DNA from: Arachis hypogaea
Taxonomy: Eukaryota; Streptophyta; Magnoliopsida; Fabales; Fabaceae
Assembly: GCF_003086295.3 (NCBI RefSeq)
Contig: NC_092042.1
Location: 46,250,137 to 46,314,136 of the forward strand
Direction of reading: 5' to 3'
Length of the DNA stretch: 64,000 nucleotides
In this document: positions 1-11,226 of the stretch, piece by piece
How positions within the stretch are numbered: the first letter of the stretch is position 1
Layout of the letters: the number at the start of each line of letters is the position of its first letter
Program-made: the position numbers and the translations under genes
Notes under the pieces: generated by a model
Databases searched by the model: none
The model's input: the letters and a program-made list of their open reading frames with translations, nothing else
Told to the model about the DNA's origin: nothing

Positions 1-1
1 T

Positions 2-1690
2 GAGTCTGAGGAAGAAACCAGCCCCCGTTCTACTGATTCGGTTGTTTTGCATGCAGAAAACATGGCAGCTAGGAGAGTTACCATCCAGAAGGAAGGAGCC
101 CCTGATTTTACAATGCACCCGTTTCAGGCGCATCATCCAGCGGTAGCTACAGATTTTGAAATAAAGACCGCACTGCTAAATTTGATGCCCAAGTTTCATG
201 GCCTACCTGCTCAAGAGCCTATCAAGCACTTGAGAGATTTCTAGGCAGCCTGTTCTACTGTCAGGCGTGATGGCACTGATGAAACTGCAATTCTGCTGAA
301 AGCTTTTCCATTTTCTCTTGAAGGAAAAGCAAGAGAGTGGTACTACATTCAACTTCTAGCAAATGTATCCAACTGGGATACACTCAGAAAGGAGTTTCTG
401 GAGAAATTCTTTCCATTTGAAGTTACTGATAAACTGAGGAAGGATATCTCTACCATTGTTCAGGATGACAATGAGACTCTTTTTGAATACTGGGACCGCT
501 TAAATAACCTTCTGGAAGCATGCCCCCACCACATGATTGACAAGATCGTGCTACTCAACTATATCACACAGGGCATGAGGCCCCAAGATAAGACCACATT
601 GGAAAGTGCCAGCAATGGGTCTATGAAGAAGTACAAGACCACTGATGAAGCTTGGCAATTGATCAGTGATTTAGCTGAATCTACTAGGAACCACAGACAG
701 AAGCAAGGCCGTTCAAAAGCCGTTGCAGAAGTATCCTCTAGCAGAGAGACTATTGCTCTAACTCAAAGCATCTGTGAAATGACCAACTTGCTAAAGCAAA
801 TGTAGTTGAATCAACAAGCTCAGCAAGCTCAACCTCCTCAACCGCAGCAAAACCAACAGCTAGTCCCACAAAGAATTTGCAGAATCTGTGCTGATTACAG
901 CCATTACACTGATGAATGCCTGCAGCTCCAACAAGAAGACAACATGGTGGCATTCACTCACAACTTCTATGACCGCCCCAACCAAGGGTACAATCAAAGT
1001 GGAAATAATAACCATGGATGGCAGGACAATTCAAACCATAATTGGAGGGACAACAATAACAGAGGAGGCAGAGATAACCAGGGAAATCAGAGGTGGAATA
1101 ATAACAATAACAGGCAGCAAAATCAACCTTACAGAGCACCTCACCTGAGGCAAAACCAAGGACCACCGAACAATCAGCAGCAGACCTCTCAATTTACTCA
1201 TTCTTCTGTATCTTCTAATGAAGATTTATTACAAGCTTTTGAGAAGAGACAACTGGCCATGGAAAGTACCATCGTGAACAGTATTAACGCCAGTCTGAAT
1301 GGTCTCACCTCTACTCTGCAAGCTTTTATGACACAGCTTGGCTCAGCACCAAATTCCAGTAACCAACCTTCAAGCACCACTGGAATTCCCTCTCAACCAT
1401 TACCCAATCCAAAGGGAGGCATTAATGCCATCACCCTGAGGTCTGGAACCACACTGCAGGAGAGAAATCAGGAGGAACCAAGCTCACCAGAATACGCCTC
1501 AGCTGAAGAGGTGGTGGAAATTGAAGATGTTGAAGAGGAAGAGGATATTCAGGACATAGCTGAAGAAGAGATAGCTCAACCACAAGAGGAAGTACCAAAA
1601 AGCGTAGGCACCACAGGAACCACCATTCCCATTCCATTTCTACAGCTTGCAAGGAAGCCCAGGAAGCAGCTGGAACCTGATCCTAAAATG
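2..1690 (+). pseudogene. gag: gag of element I (5' partial, two in-frame stops)
   Basis: This encodes the capsid/nucleocapsid part of the polyprotein. The frame is open from base 2, so the true start lies upstream. A retrotransposon Gag core with the EGKAREWYY, LRKEFLEKFFP and LLEACPHHMID blocks lies at about 200-560. A Q/N-rich stretch follows, with one CCHC zinc knuckle (CRICADYSHYTDEC, about 867-910) for RNA packaging. TAG stops interrupt the frame at 242-244 and 803-805, yet the same frame continues past both. The C-terminal part is acidic and low complexity (about 1500-1600), typical of the Gag-protease linker. The boundary with protease is approximate. Confidence 0.85.
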
Positions 1691-2400
1691 GTAGAGATCT
1701 TCAAAAAGGTCGAGGTAACTGTTCCCCTTTTTGATGTTATTCAGCAAGTACCTAAATATGCAAAGTTTCTAAAAGACTTATATATCCATAAAGACAAAAT
1801 TAATGAATTAGAAACTATTCCTTTAGGTAGTTCTATATCTGCTTTAATGGGAGGATTACCTGAAAAATGCAATGATCCAGGTCCTTGCATAGTTAGTTGT
1901 ACTATTGGTGGTGTAGTAATTTATGATTGCATGTGTGATTTAGGAGCATGTGTCAGTATAATGCCTTTGTCCATATATGATGTTTTGAGGCTCCCTCCCT
2001 TAAAAAGGTCGGCAGCTCGTTTTGTGTTAGCAGATAAAAGCATTATTACAGTGGCTGGAGTTGCTGAAGATGTTTTGGTGAACATTAAAGGGCTTACATT
2101 TCCCACTAATTTTTATATCTTGGAGATGCCCCATAATGATTCAGATAAGCCATCATCGATCTTACTTGGAAGACCATTCCTGAAGACATCAAAATTCAAG
2201 TTGGATGCTTTTTCAGGAGCATACTCCTTTGAAATAGATGGCCGCATAGTGATCTTCAATCTGAATGGAGTCATTGACAATCCCCCAGAAGATCGTTCTA
2301 TCTTCCAGTGTGATGTCATAGACGAAAGTGTGGCTGAAGTTCAAAAAGAAGAGTTTGAAGAGAGGCACACTGGACAAGGTCCAAGTGTGGGGACCCTCTT
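1691..2400 (+). pseudogene. retroviral-type aspartic protease of element I
   Basis: This is the protease that would mature the Gag-Pol polyprotein. It is in the same frame as gag, with no stop of its own. The active-site loop reads CDLGACVSIMPLSIY at about 1930-1975. Plant gypsy proteases often have D-L-G-A in place of D-S/T-G. A flap-like VLADKSI block and the SSILLGRPFLKTSKF C-terminal block (about 2150-2200) follow, as usual in Athila-type proteases. It is probably inactive in context because stops flank it in the polyprotein. Confidence 0.8.
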
Positions 2401-2439
2401 AACCGACAGTGAGGACACTTCACCATTTTCACAAGCTCC

Positions 2440-5383
2440 AGATAATACAGAGCCTGCCCATAATCAAAAGTTAGAATTGAAACCTCTCCCTCCACACCTC
2501 AAATATGCCTATCTTGAGGATGAGCAGAAGCTTCCGGTTATTATTGCAAGAGAACTGACTTCTCAACAAGAAGAGCAGCTACTTGATGTACTAAGGAAGC
2601 ATAAGAAGGCAATCGGGTGGAGCTTGGCAGACATAGTGGGAATCAATCCTCAAGTATGTGAGCACAGAATATTTTTAGAAGAGGGAGCAAGACCTGTCCA
2701 TCAACCCCAAAGAAGATTGAATCCCACCATCTTGGAAGTTGTCAAAAAGGAAGTGACCAGACTCTTGGAGGCCGGTATCATATATCCCATTTCAGACAGT
2801 GAATGGGTAAGCCCAGTACAAGTGGTACCCAAGAAGTCTGGAGTCACTACAGTGAAGAATGAGCATGGAGAGCTCATAGCAACTAGAGTTTAGAATGCTT
2901 GGAGAGTCTGCATTGATTACAGGCGTCTCAACCAAGCTACCCGTAAGGATCACTACCCACTTCCATTCATTGCTCAAATGCTGGATCGCTTGTCAGGTAA
3001 ATCACATTATTGCTTTCTAGATGGTTACACAGGTTATTTCCAGATTCATATAGCTCCTGAGAATCAGGAAAAGACTACTTTTACATGTCCTTTTGGGACT
3101 TATGCTTATAAGAGAATGCCCTTTGGCTTGTGCAATGCACCAGCTACTTTCCAAAGGTGCATGATGAGTCTTTTCTCTGATCTTACTGAGGACTGTATGG
3201 AAATTTTTTTGGACGATTTTAGCGTTTATGGTGATTCTTTTACCCATTGCTTAGATGGATTATCGAGAGTATTAGATAGATGTATTAATACGAACCTTGT
3301 ATTTGATTTCGAAAAATGCCACTTTATGGTAAAACAAGGGATTGTATTAGGACATGTGGTATCTAATACTGGCATTTTGGTAGACCCAGCAAAGGTGAAT
3401 GTTATTTCTAGTCTACCTTACCCCACTTCTGTGAGGGAAGTCCGTTCGTTCCTTGGCCATGCAGGTTTCTACCGGAGATTTATTAAAGACTTTAGTAAGG
3501 TGGCACTTCCCTTATCCAGATTACTGCAGAAGGACATTGAGTTCGAGTTCAGTGAGGATTGCAAACAAGCATTTGATACGCTGAAGACTGCTCTAACTCA
3601 AGCCCCAATCGTGAGAGGACCCGACTGGAGCCAGCCGTTTGAAATCATGTGCGATGCTTCCAACCATGCAGTAGGAGCAGCGCTGGCTCAGCGTGAAGGT
3701 AAAGATCCTTTTGTTATTGCCTATGTGTCTAAGACTTTAGACACTGCCCAGTCCAATTATACTACTACTGAAAAAGAACTTCTTGCTATTGTTTTTGCTC
3801 TGGATAAATTCCGGGCCTATTTACTTGGTACCAAAGTAGTAGTGTATTCGGACCATGCAGCTCTAAAGTATCTATTAGCTAAAAAGGAGTCCAAACCAAG
3901 ACTTATCCGTTGGATACTGCTGTTACAAGAATTTAATTTAGAAATAAAGGATAGGAGTGGTAATCAGAATTTAGTAGCAGACCACTTGAGTCGCCTTGAA
4001 CATATAAAGGATGATTCTACTCCTATAGATGATAATTTCCCTTTTGATAACCTGCAAGCAGTATCTGAGGTAGTCCCTTGGTATGCACCTATTGCTAATT
4101 ATTTAGTTAGCCGCACATTCCCTTCACATTTCTCTAAACATCAAAGAGACAAGCTGAAAAGCGAGTCTAAATATTATATATGGGATGTCCCATATTTATG
4201 GAGATGTGGCGCTGACCAGATAATTAGACATTTTGTGCCTCAATCAGAATTCCAGTCCATTTTAGAGGCCTGTCACTCATCTGAGAGTGGAGGACATTTT
4301 GGCCCTCAAAGAACAGCTAGAAAGATCTTAGACTGTGGATTCTGGTAGCCTACTCTTTTTAGAGATGCTGCTGAGTTTTGTAAATCTTGTCCCCCATGCC
4401 AGAAATTTGGTAATATATCCAGAAGGGATGAGATGCCTCAACAATATATGCTTTTCTGTGAAATTTTTGATGTATGGGGCATTGACTTCATGGGTCCATT
4501 TCTAAATTCTAGTGGATATTTTTATATACTGTTAGCTGTAGATTATGTTTCCAAATGGGTGGAAGCAATTCCTACCCGCACTGATGATGCTAACACTGTT
4601 GTTTCCTTTGTGAGAAACCATATTATATGCCATTTTGGATCACCACGAGCGATCGTGAGCGATCAAGGCACCCATTTTTGTAACAGGAGACTAACAGGAT
4701 TGATGAAGAAGCATGGGAGAATCCATAAAGTTGCAACAGCTTACCATCCTCAAACTAATGGGCAAGCCAAGGTGTCGAACAGAGAAATTAAGCGTATCTT
4801 GCAAAAGATAGTAAAGCCTCACAGGAAAGACTGGAGCACCAGGCTACAAGATGCACTGTGGGCGTATAGAACCGCATACAAGACACCCATTGGGATGAGT
4901 CCCTTTCGCTTGGTTTATGGAAAAGCTTGCCATCTCCTAGTTGAAATCGAACACAGAGCCTTCTGGGCAGTTAAAGAGTGCAACATGGGAATTGAGAATG
5001 CTGGAGCTGAAAGGAAGTTGCAACTGCAGGAACTGGAGAACCTTCGCCTAGAAGCTTATGAGAATTCCAGAATTTGCAAGGAAAGAATAAAAGCTGTGCA
5101 TGATCAAAACATCAAGAAGAAAGAGTTTCAACCTGGAGATTTTGTTCTCCTTTACAAATCTAGACTAAGGCTAATGCTCGGTAAGTTAAGATCGAAATGG
5201 GAAGGTCCATACAGAGTAGAGAAGGCTGAACCGTACGGAGTTTATCACCTAAGCCATCCTTCAAGCTCTAAACTTCTTAAGGTCAATGGACACCGCCTGA
5301 AGCTGTACCATGGTAAGAAGGTGCAGAAAAACAAGGAGCTTGAGATCTTCCGCTTGGAAAATCCCCACATAGCAGCAGATTGA
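2440..5383 (+). pseudogene. pol: RT-RNase H-integrase of element I
   Basis: Reverse transcriptase begins near 2480, with palm motifs [13 protein letters not shown] and FLDDFSVYG (catalytic Asp pair at 3212-3217). RNase H follows at about 3640-4010 ([37 protein letters not shown]). Integrase has its HHCC zinc finger at about 4270-4410, then the DDE core with WGIDFMGPF and IVSDQGTHF. The third catalytic position, usually Glu in NGQAE, is Lys here (codon 4769-4771). The frame runs on from gag but TAG stops cut it at 2891-2893 and 4346-4348. It ends at TGA 5381-5383. No chromodomain is seen, as expected for Athila. Confidence 0.9.
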
Positions 5384-5426
5384 GCTAATGAAGCGTCCAA
5401 CTTACGGACGTTAAAGCAAAGTGCTT

Positions 5427-5444
5427 GGTGGGAGACAACCCACC
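5427..5444 (+). other. Conserved hairpin just after pol
   Basis: GGTGGG-AGACAA-CCCACC forms a 6 bp stem with a 6 nt loop, 43 bases after the pol stop. Element A has the same feature with different stem bases (35318-35335, minus strand). The preceding AAGCA-AAG-TGCTT (about 5415-5426) can also pair. Confidence 0.55.
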
Positions 5445-5559
5445 GCGGTATGATCGTTCTTTTCTTCACTTTTAGTTTTTTCTTCTTCAATGACTCTTCT
5501 CTTTATTAATACTTTCATGTTTTTACACTTACATTTCCTTATTTAAAAAAAAAATTCGC

Positions 5560-6110
5560 CGCGCGACGCGGTTGCATTAGCGACGCGTCCGCGTGGCAGG
5601 GAGAGTAAAGAAAAATAAAAATGAACAAAAAGTTATGCAGGAGCCGCGCTAGAGGCGTGCCAATGGCACAAATTACCTCACGCGACCACGTCGCTGATGC
5701 GACCGCGTCGCATGGAATCATGGCCTCCCACGCGGTCGCGTGCCCCATGAAGCCGCGTGCCCTGAGTTTTCGACGTAAAAGGGTGCACAGTCACATTCTG
5801 TGCGAGAGTGATGCTGGATTTGTGCTGGAAGCACAATCCTTGTCACGCGATTGCGTCGGTGACGCGACCGCGTCGTTCATTTTATAATACACACACATGC
5901 GATCGCGTGACCCACGTGATCGCGTCACCCGATTTTGGCAATTAACATAAATTGAACAAAGAGTTGTGCTGAAGCGAGGCTGCACTCGCGCCAGCAGCGC
6001 AACATAGGTCACGCGACCGCGTGACCGACGCGATCGCGTCGCCCTACCTGGAGCACACACATGCGAGCGCGTGCCCTCCGCGGCCGCGTCGCATGCGCCG
6101 CACAGCTCAA
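5560..6110 (+). repeat. CpG-rich palindrome array (ACGCG-N-CGCGT units)
   Basis: A GC-rich island in otherwise AT-rich DNA contains many copies of GCGACGCG / ACGCGACCGCGTCG-type near-palindromes spaced by roughly 20-40 bases. Apparent ORFs across it are byproducts of the repeat. A related array lies in the element's LTR (about 10058-10245). Confidence 0.75.
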
Positions 6111-6902
6111 CCTAAGTTGCCAAATTATCTTATCTTCCTATCTCCCAAATCCTAATTTTTCTTTTCCCTCCTTCTTTCTTCTTTCTCCCTTCCCCTTTCT
6201 ATCTCACCTTTCATTCTCTATCTCTCTCACCCCCATTAACAAGGTTTTTCTTTTCTTCTTTCCCACTTTTCTACTATTCTTCTTATTTTCATATTCTATC
6301 TTCTTTTCTTTTCTTCATTATTCTTATTTTCTTTTCTTTTCTTTTCCTTTTTACTTGGTGTTATCTATTTATGTTAGTCATTATTTATCATTATATGCTT
6401 ATGGTTTGTTGTAAATTTGTTTGACAATCATATATATTACTTTTTAAGGGAATGCTTGCATGTTCAAATTCATACTTTCAAGAGCTTATTCTACATGCAT
6501 GCTATGTGTTTGTGAAAAAGCCCATATGGCATTATGCACTTATTCACATTATTATACTCTAATATGCAATGCTTGCTTTTCACAAATTCCCTTTCATATT
6601 TTATTAATTAAATTTAATTGTCAATACAAACATGATGGCTAGTTTGTTACAAATGGTAATCTAATTTGGACATTGAATGTTTGATATATGCTACTCATGC
6701 CTTTGCCTGCATGCCAATAAACCTCTCACATTCCATTGTCCTACATGCACTTGCTATATTTCCATTGATGAACTTTTCACATGTAATCCGGACCATGTGT
6801 TACTGCCATTTATCCTTATTTTGCATTGATTATCACTTACACTACCCTCTTCTTTGCTCTATCTCTTTGCATTTAATTTCCTTTCTCTTCCCTTCTTTCA
6901 GG
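6111..6902 (+). promoter_or_regulatory. Pyrimidine-rich spacer ending in a candidate splice acceptor
   Basis: This noncoding stretch separates pol and the env-like ORF. It is very rich in C/T at about 6130-6360. A second pyrimidine tract ends in TTTCAG at 6896-6901, one base before the env-like ATG at 6903. In retroviruses and some Athila/Calypso elements env is made from a spliced RNA. The acceptor-like sequence is seen; splicing is inferred. Confidence 0.45.
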
Positions 6903-8298
6903 ATGGCCACCAAGAAAGGAAAGGAGAAAGCTACTTCCAAACCACCAGCAAGAAGAGGAACTAAAAGAGCATTAGTGGCAGAGCCTTCTTCTACCACAGT
7001 CAAGCCCTCAACACAAAGAGTTAAGAGGATAATAAAGGTTGACGAAAAGGAGAAAGCCTTTCCAGCAAAGGACGCTGCGCGATTTCCCAATCGCTACTGT
7101 GAGCAGATGTTCCCTATCCTAGCAGAAAGGAACTATAACAATGAATACCTTCTAATCCTCCCATCCAATATTGCCACCTTTGTTGAGCCACAAATTGAAC
7201 GAAGACAACGGGGTTTCTTACGGAGACAGCCGAGGCAGGTCAATCTCTCTTAGGTAGTTGAGTTCTACTCCAACTTTTACATACCGACCCTGCAGTCTGT
7301 TTATGTCTGGCAGAAGCAAGTGCCCATTACAGAAGAGGCCATCCAGCAAGCTCTAAGTCTTCCCCCTTTTCCAGCAGGAATGGATGCTTTTCAAGAAGCC
7401 ACCCTTCAACGCCAGAGATACCAACTTGACTGGGACTCCGTCCTCGGAGTCATTGCATTACCTGGCAGCCGTTGGATCTACGGATACCACCGTACCCGCC
7501 CTAAGGGAATCTTGGCTTACGCACTTACCTTGGAGGCTCGCGTATGGGCACAGATCATGTCCCATTACGTCTTTCCGAGCACTCACGAGTCCTCCTTCAC
7601 TGCAGACATGGTTGTTCTACTGTGGTGCATCCTTACAGACCAACCTCTGAATCTCTCAAGACACATCCGGAATGCTATGGAGCATGTGCAAATCGCGGGC
7701 AACCTACCTTTTCCCGCCCTGGTCTCAGATCTTGTTTCAGCCGCCGGAGTCTCCTACAGAGCTGTGGTGCATCCTTACAGACCAACCTCTGAATCTCTCA
7801 AGACACATCCGGAATGCTATGGAGCATGTGCAAATCGCAGGCAACCTACCTTTTCCCGCCCTGGTCTCAGATCTTGTTTCAGCCGCCGGAGTCTCCTACA
7901 GAGCTGGGGACACCAAAGCCATGCTTCTACAGGATGATCAATATGTCCCTAACGGGAAATACCTCAGACTTTCAGCAGCCACTACAAGCCAGCATACTGA
8001 GCCAGTTGAAGATATTCCTTCTTCAACACCACAAGCATCTACAACTGAGAAATTGCTCCAGCAGATACTTGAAAAGTTGGATCGGCATGAATAGAAAGCT
8101 AAGATGAGAGAGCGCCGTAACAAGCGCCGATTCACATACCTCAAGGAGCTGATCATGGGCAAATTCAAGGACTCAGACACTCCGGACTCCACTTCTTTTA
8201 CCAGCACCGGGAGCCATGATAGTCCCGACTGTGGAGATACTGCTACCAGCCCACCCCTGTTCCTGACAGATGGCACCGAGGACGGTGCAAAGCCTTAA
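6903..8298 (+). pseudogene. env-like ORF of element I (broken)
   Basis: This is the ORF downstream of pol, in the env-like position of Athila/Calypso elements. The start ATG at 6903 follows a splice-acceptor-like site. The N-terminus is Lys/Arg-rich (MATKKGKEKATSKPPARRG). A core follows with FVEPQIERR, VPITEEAIQQALSLPP and GSRWIYGYHRTRPKG blocks, and the C-terminus is Ser/Thr/Pro-rich. TAG stops lie at 7251-7253 and 8092-8094. A 142 bp tandem duplication (7622-7905) shifts the frame by +1. I see no signal peptide or clear membrane helix, so a true envelope role is doubtful. It may match what databases call a putative plant transposon protein domain. Confidence 0.7.
7622..7905 (+). repeat. 142 bp tandem duplication inside the env-like ORF
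   Basis: Bases 7622-7763 and 7764-7905 are two head-to-tail copies that differ by one base that I can see (GCGGG versus GCAGG). The length is not a multiple of three, so the duplication frameshifts the ORF. Confidence 0.95.
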
Positions 8299-9760
8299 GT
8301 GTGGGGAGGTCGGTCAGTACCTGACTTCCGGAGGTAATTTCTCTTCTCTGTACACCAATAATTAGGATATTTTAGTTAGATTTTCTTCCCTTTATAGAAT
8401 AGAATAAATTGCAGAGGTTAGAATAGTTGCATGTATGTTCTACTTGGTTGAAAAGACAATAAGTTTCTTTTAAAAATCTATCTTTGGAATAAAATTTCAC
8501 TAATTTTTCAGAAAATTTTTATGATAAATCTGCTTGAGTTGTATTTGGAACATGACGTTTGAGCTAAAGAACACAAAACCTGTGAAAGATTTGAGCCTTT
8601 ATGTATGGTTACATTATTTAACCATAATTATTTTATTCTTGTGTGTTTACTTCTCTATGATTGTAATCTATATTTTGTTTTATCTTATATGTCCAATATT
8701 TATTATATTTACATGCTTGCACATGATTGAGGCCATTATTTGTTTAAACTCACTTATCCAAATCAAGCCTACCCTTTTCAATTACCCTTGTTAACTACTT
8801 TGAGCCTTTAAAAACCCCATTTGTTCTATATTTTACCACATTACTAACCTTAAGCTGAAAAACAATTGCATATCCCAAATTGAATCTTTGGTTAGCAGAT
8901 AGAATTGTGTGTGCTAGTTAAGTATGGGAAATTGTGGGAACAAAAGTTGTTAAGGGAATGTGTCATGAAAATTTAAAGGGAATTTGGATACCTACTCATG
9001 TGAAACTATAAGAATTGAAAAAAAAATCTATGTGCATTGATAAGCTTTATTTATTTCAATTCAAAAAAAATGATGATAAATAAATAAATAAGGGGACAAA
9101 ATTACCCCAATGTTAAATTCAGAATTCAAAAATCAATGCACATATGATAGAATCAAAATACAAAGTTGAAACATGAGTATAGGTTGAAAAAGGGAATTAT
9201 GGGTAGCTAGACATGAATTTAAAGTATATAGAGTATATGTATATTAGGTGAGAGCTTAGGTTAATTAAAGATTCAATTTATAAAGCTCACTTAACCATAT
9301 GTATACCCTTACCTACACCTTGGCCCCATTACAACCCTGGAAAGACCTCATGATGTTTGCATTGGTATATTAACTGTTGTTGATTGGTTAGGAGAAAAAC
9401 AAAAGTTAGAAAACATGACTAGAGAAGAATAGAGTGATTACCCTATACACTAAAGATCAGAGCGTACATACATTATCAGTGAGGGTTCGATGCTTGAATT
9501 TTCATGTTTCCTGCTTTCATAAGCTATCTTCTTGCACTTTTATCTATTTTATTGTATAATGATAGAATTAGTGGAATTTGATTTGTAATTGTTTTGAAGG
9601 GCTTATTTACTTTTGATCAAGTGGACAATAATCATATAGTTGCATTTATTTATATATGTAGGATTGCATTGCATTTCATGAGTTTCTACATGTTCATACT
9701 TATTTCCTTGTCTCCTTCAATTTAGCATGAGGACATGCTAATGATTAAGTGTGGGGAGGT
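8299..9760 (+). other. 3' noncoding region, PPT hairpin and polypurine tract of element I
   Basis: This AT-rich stretch has no credible gene. Blocks of it (around 8722, 9333 and 9430) recur in diverged form in element H (about 12359, 12989, 13090), so it is a conserved 3' region of this family. It ends with a perfect hairpin TAGCATG-AGGA-CATGCTA at 9723-9740 and the purine tract AAGTGTGGGGAGGT at 9747-9760, which would prime plus-strand DNA. Confidence 0.75.
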
Positions 9761-11226
9761 TGATAAACCACTATTTTATGGTTTATATTGTGTTTAATTG
9801 TGTGGTTTTGTCATGATCCTTACCCACTTATTCATTAATTTAGCATGCATTTAGATTTCCTTCCTAAATTTAGTACATGTTTGAAAATTGCTCCCTAGAG
9901 ACCTTAATTATTTAATTTTAATTCTCCATTATTCCATTCGATACCGTGATCTTTGTGTCAAGTGTTTCAGGCTTTATAGGGCATGAATGAGTTGGAGATT
10001 GGAAAGGAAGCTAGCAAAAATGGAAGGAACACAAGAGTTTGAGGAGATAACCAGCGAGAAGTAACGCGGTCGCATGGCTCACGCGACCACGCGAAGGAGC
10101 GCAAATCGCAGTGACGCGGCCGCATGGCTTACGCGGCCGCGCGGATTGGAAAGCGCAAGCGACGCGGTAGCGTGGACGACGCGAACGCGTGGCGAGGAAA
10201 AAGCGCAAGCGACACGTCCGCATGGATGACGCGATCGCGTGACATGTGCGATCTGCATAATCTGCAGAATTCGCTGGGGGCGATTTTGGACCTTATTTCG
10301 GCCCAGTTTTCGGCCCGGAACAGCAGACTAGAGTCAGAGAATATGCAGAAACAACAGACATTCATTCAGTAGTTTGGAGATCTAGTTTTCTCTCTTAGGT
10401 TTTTCTCTCTAGTTTTTAATTTTAATCTTCAATTGATCTTAGCATTGGAACATTCAGAAGATTTATTTCCTCATCAAGACTTCATCACTCTAGTTTGTCT
10501 TCTTAACTTGGTTCTATTCTTCCATGTTCCTTGTTTTTGTTCAATTTTGTCATTCAGATACTTTTATGATTATTTAATGCAAGGATTATTTCTTTTTCAT
10601 TCAATTTCAATTTCAATAACTATGTCTTTTTTTTATTCCCTTTCATGTTTTATGGATTTATTATTTACAAAGCGTGAGTAGTTTCATTACTTGATGGGGA
10701 ATTGATTAAAAAGGAACTCTTGAGTTGGAAGGATTGAAAGAAAATTTGTAATTGGGTTAACTGTTGAATTACCATCCTGTCACCGACGCCAATCCCTTTG
10801 AACTAAGTGGGTTGTAACTTGTGAACAGATCCAGTAATTCAACTTGTTTGACTTTCCCTTACCTAGTAAAGGATAACCAAATAGAGCAACCATTAATTAT
10901 AAATTAATCTTAAAAATCACTCCATCAATGATAGAGATCCCAACCAATCAATTTCCAGTCAAGGCTTTTATTCATATTATTTAATTTCCCTCAATTTAAA
11001 TCCCAATTTAGTCAACTCAACTTCTTGAACATCTGATTAATAAGATAGAACGCTTCTCTGCAACTCGTTGGGAGACGACCTGGGACTTAAAACTCCCAGT
11101 AATTTTAATTTAAACTCTCTGTGACATATTTCTAAATTGATAGGCAGATTTTTGGTGAATTAAGAACTATACTTGCAACATAATCATTTTAATAATTTTT
11201 AATTCACCAGCTTCTGCTTCCCATCA
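9761..11226 (+). repeat. 3' LTR of element I
   Basis: The LTR begins TGATAAACCACTA directly after the polypurine tract and ends TTCCCATCA. Its length is 1466 bp. A CpG-rich palindrome array lies at about 10058-10245. The end region (GGGAGACGACCTGGGACTT, GAACTATACTTGCAAC) resembles the end of element H's LTR. The 5' partner is outside the window. Confidence 0.85.

Larger units (their letters stand above)
1..11226 (+). mobile_element. Element I: Athila-like Ty3/gypsy LTR retrotransposon, 5' end outside window
   Basis: Order seen: gag, protease, RT, RNase H, integrase, a GC-rich spacer, an env-like ORF, a long noncoding stretch, a polypurine tract (9747-9760) and a 3' LTR (9761-11226). The pol-then-env-like order and the FLDDFSVYG reverse transcriptase motif fit the Athila clade. 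The 5' LTR and primer binding site lie before base 1. The copy is dead: six in-frame stops, a frameshifting duplication and a changed integrase catalytic residue. Its right flank (GTGAC...) continues as the end of another LTR, so it inserted into that older LTR. Confidence 0.9.

Noticed and set aside
2..5383. Amber recoding or readthrough as an explanation for TAG-only stops
   Set aside because: Two further TAGs occur in the separate env-like ORF and the integrase Glu is lost. Decay by deamination is simpler.
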